Under the pieces are notes generated by a model that searched no databases, was not told where the DNA came from, and worked only from the letters and a program-made list of their open reading frames with translations. From the NCBI GenBank assembly GCA_002414865.1, contig DIAQ01000043.1, positions 3,935-13,511 on the forward strand: DNA of 9,577 nt, written 5' to 3'. This document shows positions 1 to 5,398 of this stretch, piece by piece. The position numbers and the translations under genes are program-made. This DNA comes from a candidate division Hyd24-12 bacterium UBA5074 (GTDB lineage: Bacteria; Fermentibacterota; Fermentibacteria; Fermentibacterales; Fermentibacteraceae). Every line of letters begins with the position of its first letter. The stretch's first letter is position 1.

Positions 1-409
1 TGACGCCGCCCATGTCGAATGGCCTGGAAGGCATTCCCGGCGTGAACACGGTATCCTCGCCCATGTGCCTGAATAGGTGGACCTTGGTCGTGGTCCAGAC
101 CTGACGGCCATCGGGTCCGTAGACGCAGAGCATGTTGAACAGGCCTTCGGGGGTGCTGACCGGATGCGTTCCTGCAAACAGCCAGAATCCGTGCTCGAGC
201 GCGAATGCGGAAGCCTCCGGAAGGATGCAGTCGGAGAACGGCAGGGCCATGGAACGGAGCCTGTCGAGCACGTAGCCCATGGCGAACAGCTCGGGCAGGA
301 CCACCACGTCGGCATGGGGACCGGCGGAGGCGGCGCCGAGGAACGACGCGAGCGCTCCGGCCGGCTTCTCCGGCACGGGCATCTCCACCAGGCGAACGCG
401 AAGCTCCAC
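1..409 (-). CDS. Carbon-nitrogen hydrolase (nitrilase superfamily), N-terminal part
   Basis: The frame runs off the left edge, giving 136 N-terminal residues. This family hydrolyses amides or nitriles with a Glu-Lys-Cys triad. The Glu is seen in VVVLPELF (E40) and the Lys in TTKVHLFRHMGED (K109); the Cys would lie beyond the edge. The K-x-HLF-(x)n-GE-(x)n-PG block resembles omega-amidase/YafV-like and related amidase branches, but substrate cannot be fixed from half a protein. The start is taken as GTG at 409-407: an in-frame stop (TAA) lies upstream and this start gives the usual short lead into the first beta strand. No convincing Shine-Dalgarno is seen (a GGGAG lies about 16 nt upstream). 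The next possible start is an ATG at codon 10. The gene is divergent from the aminotransferase at 552, which makes a transaminase/omega-amidase partnership possible but unproven. Confidence 0.88.
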   Translation of the reverse strand, partial: MELRVRLVEMPVPEKPAGALASFLGAASAGPHADVVVLPELFAMGYVLDRLRSMALPFSDCILPEASAFALEHGFWLFAGTHPVSTPEGLFNMLCVYGPDGRQVWTTTKVHLFRHMGEDTVFTPGMPSRPFDMGGV

Positions 410-551
410 TCTCGGTACTGCCTTGCTCCCGTTGCGGGATGGTTATGTTAGTCGAACCTGCGGGAGGCCCGGGGCCGTCCTGCAGCCAGCCGCTTTATGG
501 CAATATAGTCCAACGGGGTATGGCCGGTCGCCCCTCGAAAGGAGCCCGCAA
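410..551. promoter_or_regulatory. Divergent intergenic region, likely bidirectional promoters
   Basis: These 142 bp separate the minus-strand amidase from the plus-strand aminotransferase operon, so both promoters are expected here. The only AT-rich patch is about 494-509 and includes TATAGT at 504-509, a possible -10 for the plus strand. No good -35 box stands 17 bp upstream of it. A small hairpin (TCCCG 427-431, CGGGA 435-439, 3-nt loop) would lie in the leader of the amidase transcript. No operator or riboswitch was recognised. Confidence 0.35.
538..544 (+). promoter_or_regulatory. Shine-Dalgarno site deciding the aminotransferase start
   Basis: AAAGGAG lies 7 nt before the GTG at 552. 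It fixes the start of the aminotransferase there rather than at any of the upstream in-frame codons, which would overlap the divergent amidase gene. Confidence 0.8.
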
Positions 552-1760
552 GTGTCCTCCCCCACTCCGAGCAAGAGAGCGAAGATCATCCAGGCATCCC
601 CCATCCGCAAGCTGAACCCCCTGGCGGACGCCGCGAAGAAGAGGGGCATCGAGGTGTTCCACCTCAACATCGGCCAGCCCGACATCCCCACGCCGCCCGA
701 TTACTGGGAGGCCATGAAGAGCCGCATCCCCGAAGTGCTGGCCTACGGCCCGAGTCAGGGCATACCCGAGCTGAGAGCGGCCATCTCCGGATATTACAAG
801 CGGTTAGGCCTGGACATCCTCCCCTCTCAGGTGATGATCACCACCGGGGGCTCCGAGGCGGTAATCTTCGCCATGATGGTCACCTGCGACGACGGCGACG
901 ATATCCTGTGCTTCGAGCCCTTCTATACGAACTACAACGGGTTCGCCACGATGGCCGGGGTCAACCTCGTCCCCATCATCTCGCGTGTCGAGGACGGATT
1001 CCACCTGCCCCCCGACGAGCTGATCCTCTCTGCCCTCACCCCGAGGACGAAGGCCATCCTCATCTGCAACCCGAACAACCCGACCGGGACGGTCCTGCGC
1101 GAGGACGAGGTCCGCAGGCTGGCAGGCATCTGCGAGTCTCGCGGGCTGTTCCTGCTGGCCGACGAGGTATATCGCGACTTCACATTCGACGGGCGCACGC
1201 ATTTCTCGGTGCTCGAGCTCCCCTCGATCGCCGACAGGGCGATAGTTATGGACTCGATCTCCAAGAGGTTCAGCAGCTGCGGTGCGAGGCTCGGCAACGT
1301 CATCGCCCGCAACGAGGAAGTCATGGAGGGGCTCAACAGGTTCGGCCAGGCCCGCCTCTGCCCTCCGACCCTGGCCCAGTACGGTGCCGCGTACATGTAC
1401 GAGCACCTGTCCGCTGAATATTTCAAGCTTGTGTCGGATACCTACGAGAGCCGCCGCAACGTGCTTGTTGAGCAGCTCGAGGGGACCCCCGGCGTCTTCT
1501 TCCTGAAGCCGGAGGGTGCGTTCTACGCAACCATGCGGATCCCCGTAGATGACGGTGACAGCTTCGCGTCCTGGATGCTCCGGGATTTCAGCACCGGCGG
1601 CAGGACGACGATGGTTGCCCCGGCGGCGGGCTTCTATGCCACGGAGGGACTGGGGCGGGACGAGATAAGGATTGCGTATGTCCTCAAGGAGGAGCGCATG
1701 ATGACGGCTCTCTCGGTGCTGCGTGAGGGACTGGCGAAATACCCGGGAAGAAAGGGCTGA
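552..1760 (+). CDS. PLP-dependent class I/II aminotransferase
   Basis: This is a 402-aa fold-type I aminotransferase, of normal family length, that would transfer an amino group between an amino acid and a 2-oxo acid in the cytoplasm. The Schiff-base lysine is K238 in SISKRFSSCGARLG. NPNNPTGT (173-180) and ADEVYRDF (D204, Y207) bind PLP, and R373 in RDEIRIAY is the likely substrate alpha-carboxylate arginine. The N-terminal GQPD motif is also typical of aspartate/aromatic-type aminotransferases. Substrate is not determinable: annotators would probably say aspartate aminotransferase, but glutamine- or methionine-type transaminases share these motifs. The reading frame stays open upstream to 279, but that part is antisense to the amidase and lacks family similarity. 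GTG at 552, with AAAGGAG 7 nt upstream, is chosen. It is first in a three-gene operon, followed after 2 nt by the glutaredoxin gene. Confidence 0.93.
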   Translation: MSSPTPSKRAKIIQASPIRKLNPLADAAKKRGIEVFHLNIGQPDIPTPPDYWEAMKSRIPEVLAYGPSQGIPELRAAISGYYKRLGLDILPSQVMITTGGSEAVIFAMMVTCDDGDDILCFEPFYTNYNGFATMAGVNLVPIISRVEDGFHLPPDELILSALTPRTKAILICNPNNPTGTVLREDEVRRLAGICESRGLFLLADEVYRDFTFDGRTHFSVLELPSIADRAIVMDSISKRFSSCGARLGNVIARNEEVMEGLNRFGQARLCPPTLAQYGAAYMYEHLSAEYFKLVSDTYESRRNVLVEQLEGTPGVFFLKPEGAFYATMRIPVDDGDSFASWMLRDFSTGGRTTMVAPAAGFYATEGLGRDEIRIAYVLKEERMMTALSVLREGLAKYPGRKG

Positions 1761-1762
1761 AA

Positions 1763-2044
1763 ATGGCGGCATTCACGAAGGTCGAAGGCGCCGAACGAGG
1801 CGATGTCAAGCTCTATGCGCTGAGCACCTGCATCTGGTGCAGGAAGACGCGCCAGCTCCTGGACGCCCTGAAGATCTCCTACTCCTACCTGTATGTGGAC
1901 CTGCTGCCCATCGCCGAGCAGGACGCGGTCATGGCGGAGATGGCGTCCTACAACCCGCGCAGATCCTTTCCCACGATAGTCGTCGACGGTGTGCAGGTGG
2001 TCTCCGGGTTCGAGGAGGCCAGGATCAAGGAGATACTGAGATGA
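1763..2044 (+). CDS. Glutaredoxin-like dithiol protein (CxxC)
   Basis: This 93-aa thioredoxin-fold protein has the redox pair C23-I-W-C26 at the end of the first strand, a cis-proline in SFPTIV (P70), and a C-terminal G-F segment (SGFEEARIKEIL) typical of glutaredoxin/NrdH-like proteins. It should act as a small cytoplasmic dithiol carrier. The leading ~14 residues are extra compared with minimal family members. ATG at 1763 follows the aminotransferase stop by 2 nt, with AAAGGG inside the end of that gene as its ribosome site. Its stop overlaps the start of the FTR-rubredoxin gene (ATGA), so the two are almost certainly translationally coupled. That supports this protein being the substrate or partner of the iron-sulfur disulfide reductase next door. 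Its electron donor and targets are inferred, not seen. Confidence 0.92.
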   Translation: MAAFTKVEGAERGDVKLYALSTCIWCRKTRQLLDALKISYSYLYVDLLPIAEQDAVMAEMASYNPRRSFPTIVVDGVQVVSGFEEARIKEILR

Positions 2045-2538
2045 CCGCCGACCCGGCTGCGGAGCTGCTGGCCAGGCTCCGGGCGGAGGCGACCGCTTCC
2101 GGGTACTCCATCAACCCCGATGGCGAGTTCGCCCTGGCGCTCGCCGAGGGGCTGGAGACCAACAGGGCGCGCTACGGATATGCGGCCTGTCCCTGCAGGC
2201 TCGCTTCGGGAGACAGGAGCGCGGACCTCGACATCGTCTGCCCCTGCGACTACCGCGACGCCGATATCGAGGAGTACGGAGCTTGCTTCTGCGCCCTCTA
2301 TGTGAACAGGGACATCGCGGAAGGCCGCTCGCAGGCAAGGTCCGTCCCCGAGAGGCGCCCTCCCGGCGGACCGAAACGCTCCGATGCGCAGTTGCAGGAG
2401 GCTGCGGCGCCTGCTCCCACGCTGGCCTTCCCGGTATGGCGCTGCAAGGTCTGCGGCTACCTCTGTGCGCGCCCCGAGCCTCCAGGCACCTGCCCCATCT
2501 GCAAGGTGACGAAGGACCGCTTCGAGCGCTTCATGTAG
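2041..2538 (+). CDS. FTR-like [4Fe-4S] disulfide reductase fused to rubredoxin
   Basis: This 165-aa protein has two domains. Residues ~1-95 resemble the catalytic beta chain of ferredoxin:thioredoxin reductase, with three C-x-C pairs: CPC (50-52), CPC (67-69) and CFC (82-84). By analogy with the plant enzyme, C50, C67, C69 and C82 would bind the [4Fe-4S] cluster, and C52 with C84 would form the active disulfide. Residues ~96-130 are a Pro/Ala-rich linker. Residues 133-165 are a rubredoxin-like Fe(Cys)4 module: C135-x2-C138 and C151-x2-C154. Spacing differs from the classic form (14 residues between the first and second pairs instead of 16, 12 between the second and third instead of 8), and the conserved His of CHC is Phe83. 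Fused proteins of this kind are known as ferredoxin:disulfide reductases in anaerobic archaea and bacteria. The overlap with the glutaredoxin gene suggests that protein is reduced by this one. There is no FTR variable chain nearby. Confidence 0.9.
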   Translation: MTADPAAELLARLRAEATASGYSINPDGEFALALAEGLETNRARYGYAACPCRLASGDRSADLDIVCPCDYRDADIEEYGACFCALYVNRDIAEGRSQARSVPERRPPGGPKRSDAQLQEAAAPAPTLAFPVWRCKVCGYLCARPEPPGTCPICKVTKDRFERFM

Positions 2539-2561
2539 CTGCAGGGGTCAAAGTTCGCTTT

Positions 2562-2586
2562 GTTAGGAAATCCCTGCAGGCCTAAC
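2562..2586. repeat. Hairpin GTTAGG/CCTAAC enclosing a CCTGCAGG palindrome
   Basis: GTTAGG (2562-2567) pairs with CCTAAC (2581-2586). The loop includes the perfect palindrome CCTGCAGG (2573-2580). A competing pairing exists between CTGCAGGG at 2539-2546, which starts just after the upstream stop codon, and CCCTGCAG at 2572-2579. It lies near one end of the 151-bp element, where subterminal hairpins of single-strand transposons would be expected. It lacks a T-run and so is not a standard intrinsic terminator. Confidence 0.5.
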
Positions 2587-2591
2587 GCCCG

Positions 2592-2646
2592 CAACAATTA
2601 CAGCTTGTTTCTCGGTGCCCCGGCATGTGCTGCACGTAATTAGTTG
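2592..2646. repeat. Imperfect stem with one bulged base inside the element
   Basis: CAACAATTAC (2592-2601) pairs with GTAATTAGTTG (2636-2646) over ten base pairs with a single extra A at 2642. The loop contains a short nested inverted repeat (TGC 2616-2618 with GCA 2623-2625). A bulged stem like this recalls recombination substrates folded as single strands, but no protein that would act on it is in the window. Confidence 0.45.
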
Positions 2647-2702
2647 TACGATAATGCTTTGTCAGTATTTTCTTACTTTTCGAACTTTGACCCCAACCCA
2701 CC

Positions 2703-3188
2703 CTAATAACTGATGGCGTCGGGCTGCGCCGGGGAGTCTCCGTCCATGCGGAGCCAGACGCCCGACGGCGCGCAGACGGACATCTCCCCGGCCATGGACA
2801 TCCATCCGGCGCGGACGCACTGCTGCCCCGGGCAGGGCGACTCGACGATCCTCGCACTGTCTCCCCTGATCTCGATCCTGACAGGCCCCAGCAGGCCATC
2901 GACGATGAAGGACGAATCGATGCCCAGACCGGATTCCATGCGTCCGGAGGGGCTTCCGACCGTCACCCTCGAAGCCCTGCCCGGCTCCCCTCCGCCGACG
3001 GCGAAGAGGATCGCCGCAATCACGATGGCAGCAGCCAGGAGTATGTCGCCCGCCCTGAAGAAGGGATAACGCTTCGCAGGCCCGCCCGGAGCGGGCGGAG
3101 TCTCACCTCGAGGCGGGGGGTTCCGTGACGATTCCAAGCCCGGCTCCGCAGGACCTGCAGACCCCTCCGCGCCCGAGTCCCGAGGCAT
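2703..3188 (-). CDS. NusG domain II-containing membrane-anchored protein
   Basis: This 161-aa protein has a Pro/Gly-rich N-terminus (1-40), one membrane segment at about 46-64, and a C-terminal NusG-II-like domain (~90-155). The hallmark block is ESPCPGQQCVRAGW followed by SVCAPSG, with cysteines C119, C124 and C139. The domain would face the periplasm. Such proteins occur near ApbE, FMN-binding and electron-transfer genes, and that fits here because apbE is two genes upstream. The exact role is unknown. The ATG at 3188 has GGAGGG at 3197-3192 but makes the gene overlap the radical SAM gene by 86 nt. No other in-frame ATG/GTG stands before the membrane segment, so this start is accepted. The low-complexity N-terminus is probably a by-product of the overlap. 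It is the last gene of the minus-strand run. Confidence 0.85.
   Translation of the reverse strand: MPRDSGAEGSAGPAEPGLESSRNPPPRGETPPAPGGPAKRYPFFRAGDILLAAAIVIAAILFAVGGGEPGRASRVTVGSPSGRMESGLGIDSSFIVDGLLGPVRIEIRGDSARIVESPCPGQQCVRAGWMSMAGEMSVCAPSGVWLRMDGDSPAQPDAISY
3080..3096 (-). other. GC hairpin just after the amrS stop, inside the NusG-II gene
   Basis: GCCCGC (3080-3085) and GCGGGC (3091-3096) form a perfect 6-bp stem with a 5-nt loop. In the transcript it follows the radical SAM stop codon (3105-3103) by 6 nt while lying in the coding part of the NusG-II gene. No T-run follows, so it is not an intrinsic terminator. It may only reflect GC-rich coding sequence. Confidence 0.35.
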
Positions 3189-4116
3189 CGACCCTCCATC
3201 CGGAGCGCCTGACCGCCTCGGCTCCGCAGCCGGGGCAGATCGTGGGCGCGTCGCCCGGCAGGTTTCCCGGATAAACGAACCGCAGCTTCGACGAAAAGAC
3301 CTCCACCGCGCGCAGGATCGTTTCGGGAGGCGTCGGTGGCGCTTCCATGCGATACCTGGGGAAGTACCGGGAGATGTGGAAGGGCACTTCGGAGCCCGCG
3401 TTGTCGGCCACCCAGGAGGCCATCGAAACCCAGTCGGCCGGATCGTCGTTCCGACCCGGGATCATGAGGTATGTGATCTCCAGATGCGCCTGCGACGCTG
3501 CCACGGCGACTATCGAGGACAGGACCACATCCCTCTCGCCGCCGCAGACCTCCCTGTAGAAGTCGCGGGACCATCCCTTGAGGTCGATGTTCCAGGCGTC
3601 CGTGATCTCGAGATAGGCCTTCATGGGCGCAGGATTCACGTACCCGTTGCTCACCATGACCACGACCCCACCCATGCTCCTCACAAGCGGCGCCGTCTCC
3701 GCGATGTACTCGAACCAGATCGTGGGTTCCGTGTACGTGAAGGCCAGACCCGAGCTGCCGTCCGACAACGCCATCGCGGCCAGATCGCGAGGCATCACGA
3801 GCCTAGTCGGGGACTCCTGCTGGCTGATGCTCCAGTTCTGGCAGAAGCTGCAGGACAGGTTGCAGCCGGCCGGGCCGGTGGAGAGGATCGAGGCGCCCGG
3901 GAGGAAGTGGAAGAGGGGCTTCTTCTCGATGGGATCGAGCGCGGTCGAAACGCATCTGCCCCAGCCCGGAAGGCCCGGCCTTCCACCCTGGAGCCCCCGC
4001 ACGCGGCAGAGCCCGAGCGGCCTCACGGGGGTCCATGCGCACGCGTGGGGACAGAGCCTGCAGATCGCCCCGCCGGCCGTGGCCTCGATCCAGGAGGGTT
4101 CCCTAGATATCCCCAC
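3103..4116 (-). CDS. amrS: AmmeMemoRadiSam-type radical SAM enzyme (AmrS)
   Basis: This 337-aa protein closely follows the AmrS pattern. An N-terminal Cys cluster (CRLCPHAC; C19, C22, C26, then C37) is followed by DPIEKKPLFHFLPG and the radical SAM motif GCNLSCSFCQNWSIS (C85, C89, C92 bind the [4Fe-4S] that cleaves SAM). Then come FTYTEPTIW, VSNGYV, IDLKG, HISRYFPRY and a C-terminal zinc ribbon (C294-x2-C297, C320-x2-C323). The reaction is not established; the family is named for frequent linkage to AMMECR1 and Memo proteins, neither of which is in this window. The reading frame is open further upstream to 4218, but that part overlaps apbE and is unlike the family. GTG at 4116 is chosen because GAGG (4126-4123) stands 6 nt before it. 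It overlaps the end of apbE by 14 nt and the NusG-II gene by 86 nt. Confidence 0.92.
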   Translation of the reverse strand: MGISREPSWIEATAGGAICRLCPHACAWTPVRPLGLCRVRGLQGGRPGLPGWGRCVSTALDPIEKKPLFHFLPGASILSTGPAGCNLSCSFCQNWSISQQESPTRLVMPRDLAAMALSDGSSGLAFTYTEPTIWFEYIAETAPLVRSMGGVVVMVSNGYVNPAPMKAYLEITDAWNIDLKGWSRDFYREVCGGERDVVLSSIVAVAASQAHLEITYLMIPGRNDDPADWVSMASWVADNAGSEVPFHISRYFPRYRMEAPPTPPETILRAVEVFSSKLRFVYPGNLPGDAPTICPGCGAEAVRRSGWRVDASGLGRGGVCRSCGAGLGIVTEPPASR

Positions 4117-5047
4117 AGCGAACCTCGACCAGGCCCGAGTCGCTTTCCAGGACGAACACCGCACCTCTGACGAGGGATTCGGGCAGCGCCCGGTACAGCT
4201 CGGGGCCACCCACGGCAAGCGCAGTCGAAACCGCGTCGGCGATGTCGGCCCTGTCGGCCAGCACGGTCACGGAGGCCACTCCATTTTCCGGCATCCCGGT
4301 CGACGGGACGAGGATATGGCAGTAACGCACCCCTTCCTGGATGAAGAAGCTCTCGTAGTCGCCCGAGGTGGAGACTCCCCCGTCCTCGATCTCCAGGACC
4401 TCTCGGAAGCCGTCGCCGCGCGGGTTCCTGATGGCTATCCTCCATTCGGCGCCCTCACAGCGGATCTCCCCCCCGATCTCGACGAGGGCCGCCTGCGCCC
4501 CTCTCCGCATGGCCAGCTCGCAGGCCAGGTCTGAAGCGTAGCCCGGCGCCACCGCCCCGAAGTCGAGCGAAGCCCCCGGAGTGAGCGCCCGGATGGAATC
4601 GCCGCTCACCTCGAACCTGTCCATGCCGCACAACTGCAGGGCGGAGTCGATTGCGGCCGGCGCGGGAAGCGATGGGGATCCGGTCGAGAAGCCCCACAGG
4701 TCGATCAGCGGCGCGATGCCCGGATCGAATGCGCCGCGGCAGGGGCCTTCGAGGGAGTCGGCCAGGGCGAGCAGATGCGCCAGATGCGGCGTCACCCCGG
4801 CAGAGCCGGCATTTGCGAGCATGGCCACGGGACCGGTGCCGTCAGGATCGAGCTCCCACTCGACGCTCCTCACGAGTGAGTCCATCGATGACAGGATGGC
4901 ATCCGCTTCATCCTCGTGGCAGACGATGGTGAAATTGGCGAGCGTGCCCATCGCCGGAACAGTTCGCTGCGCCTTGACGGTATCCGGGGAATGGAAGATC
5001 CGCCAGCCTACGGCTGCTGCCAGCGTGAGGCCCAGGAAGGCCGGCAC
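4103..5047 (-). CDS. apbE: FAD:protein FMN transferase (ApbE)
   Basis: This 314-aa protein attaches FMN covalently to Thr or Ser of exported flavoproteins, using FAD and a divalent metal. Motifs in order: MGT (33-35), FDPGIAPLIDLWGF (107-120), DFGAVAPGYASD (162-173), EIGGEIR (190-196), STSGDYE (216-222), YCHILVPSTG (232-241) and ADIADAVSTAL, where D261 and T265 match the metal-binding Asp/Thr pair of characterised members. Two positions are odd: Pro168 where Lys is commonest (AKGY), and Val237 where Asp or Asn is usual before P-x-TG. A hydrophobic N-terminal segment (4-16) suggests a signal or membrane anchor. The start is GTG at 5047, the first ATG/GTG in the open frame, but it lacks a strong ribosome site. 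The frame stays open upstream through an Arg-rich stretch, so an unusual earlier start is possible. No acceptor flavoprotein lies in the window. Confidence 0.93.
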   Translation of the reverse strand: MPAFLGLTLAAAVGWRIFHSPDTVKAQRTVPAMGTLANFTIVCHEDEADAILSSMDSLVRSVEWELDPDGTGPVAMLANAGSAGVTPHLAHLLALADSLEGPCRGAFDPGIAPLIDLWGFSTGSPSLPAPAAIDSALQLCGMDRFEVSGDSIRALTPGASLDFGAVAPGYASDLACELAMRRGAQAALVEIGGEIRCEGAEWRIAIRNPRGDGFREVLEIEDGGVSTSGDYESFFIQEGVRYCHILVPSTGMPENGVASVTVLADRADIADAVSTALAVGGPELYRALPESLVRGAVFVLESDSGLVEVRCGDI

Positions 5048-5079
5048 GAGCGCACCGGCCCTGTCGCGGAGGAAACCCG

Positions 5080-5379
5080 TCAGCTGCCCCCGTTCATGTA
5101 CTGCTGCTCGTCGGTGTGATAACGGCAGTATTCGGAATCGCTAACGGCCGGGCGGCCGCAGGTCTTGCACTTGCGAACCTCCACCTTGCGCGACGAGATC
5201 TTCGGCGCGCGCGAGGAGGGCAGCACGAAGGTGAAGATGTGGATGAAGAGTCCCACCCCGGCCGCGACTGGCGCGTAGTTGCCAGCGGTCCAGAGGGATG
5301 AGTGACCCGGGCCGAAGAAGAAGGCAGCGGTCCAGATGATCACCGCCAGACCCAGCAGGATGTTCGCAGCACTTCTCAT
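5080..5379 (-). CDS. Small membrane protein with C-terminal CCCH zinc-finger-like motif
   Basis: I do not recognise a named family. The 99-aa protein has two hydrophobic segments (about 4-23 and 35-54) and a short basic linker. It ends with C71-K-T-C74, C85-R-Y-H88, a knuckle that could bind one zinc. Both ends are probably cytoplasmic, so the finger would face the cytosol. ATG at 5379 is preceded by an unusually strong ribosome site (GGAGGAGG, 5391-5384). It lies 19 nt after the exported-protein gene, and its stop is 32 nt before the apbE start. Domain layout and ribosome site support a real gene. Its function, perhaps as a membrane sensor or assembly factor for neighbours, is only a guess. 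Confidence 0.8.
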   Translation of the reverse strand: MRSAANILLGLAVIIWTAAFFFGPGHSSLWTAGNYAPVAAGVGLFIHIFTFVLPSSRAPKISSRKVEVRKCKTCGRPAVSDSEYCRYHTDEQQYMNGGS

Positions 5380-5398
5380 CCGACCTCCTCCGGATCGA

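Larger units (their letters stand above)
2544..2694. mobile_element. Small non-autonomous (MITE/REP-like) element with 14-bp inverted ends
   Basis: GGGGTCAAAGTTCG at 2544-2557 is the exact reverse complement of CGAACTTTGACCCC at 2681-2694, bounding 151 bp. The match stops at both sides, so the arms are exactly 14 bp. The interior has further inverted repeats. The right part is AT-rich: 35 of 50 bases at 2641-2690 are A or T, in otherwise GC-rich DNA. It holds no credible gene. It sits exactly between the stops of two convergent genes (2538 and 2703) and damages neither. No clear target-site duplication is visible. Terminal GGGGTCA-type repeats with subterminal hairpins recall elements moved in trans by Y1/REP-associated transposases, but this assignment is inferred. 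The alternative is a structured bidirectional terminator or intergenic repeat. Confidence 0.5.

Noticed and set aside
279..551. N-terminal extension of the aminotransferase frame
   Set aside because: It is antisense to the amidase gene and low-complexity, and a good ribosome site marks GTG at 552 as the true start.
804..1772. 322-aa open frame antisense to the aminotransferase
   Set aside because: A shadow of high-GC coding sequence: His/Arg/Gly/Glu-rich without motifs, covering a clearly real gene.
2580..2650. Integron attC-like site (GCCTAAC followed by a bulged stem)
   Set aside because: No matching GTTRRRY box follows the second half of the stem, and neither an integrase nor cassette-like gene arrangement is present.
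2539..2702. Intrinsic terminators for the two convergent operons
   Set aside because: Inverted repeats exist, but none is a GC stem followed by a T-run on the right strand.
2582..2899. 105-aa minus-strand frame reaching into the 151-bp element
   Set aside because: It overlaps the NusG-II gene in another frame, and its tail merely reads through the element. No transposase motif.
4117..4218. N-terminal extension of the AmrS frame
   Set aside because: It overlaps apbE, shows no AmrS similarity, and a GTG with a GAGG site lies at 4116.
3376..4534. Long plus-strand open frames across amrS and apbE
   Set aside because: Antisense shadows; composition is biased and no family motif is seen, while the minus strand carries complete conserved motifs.
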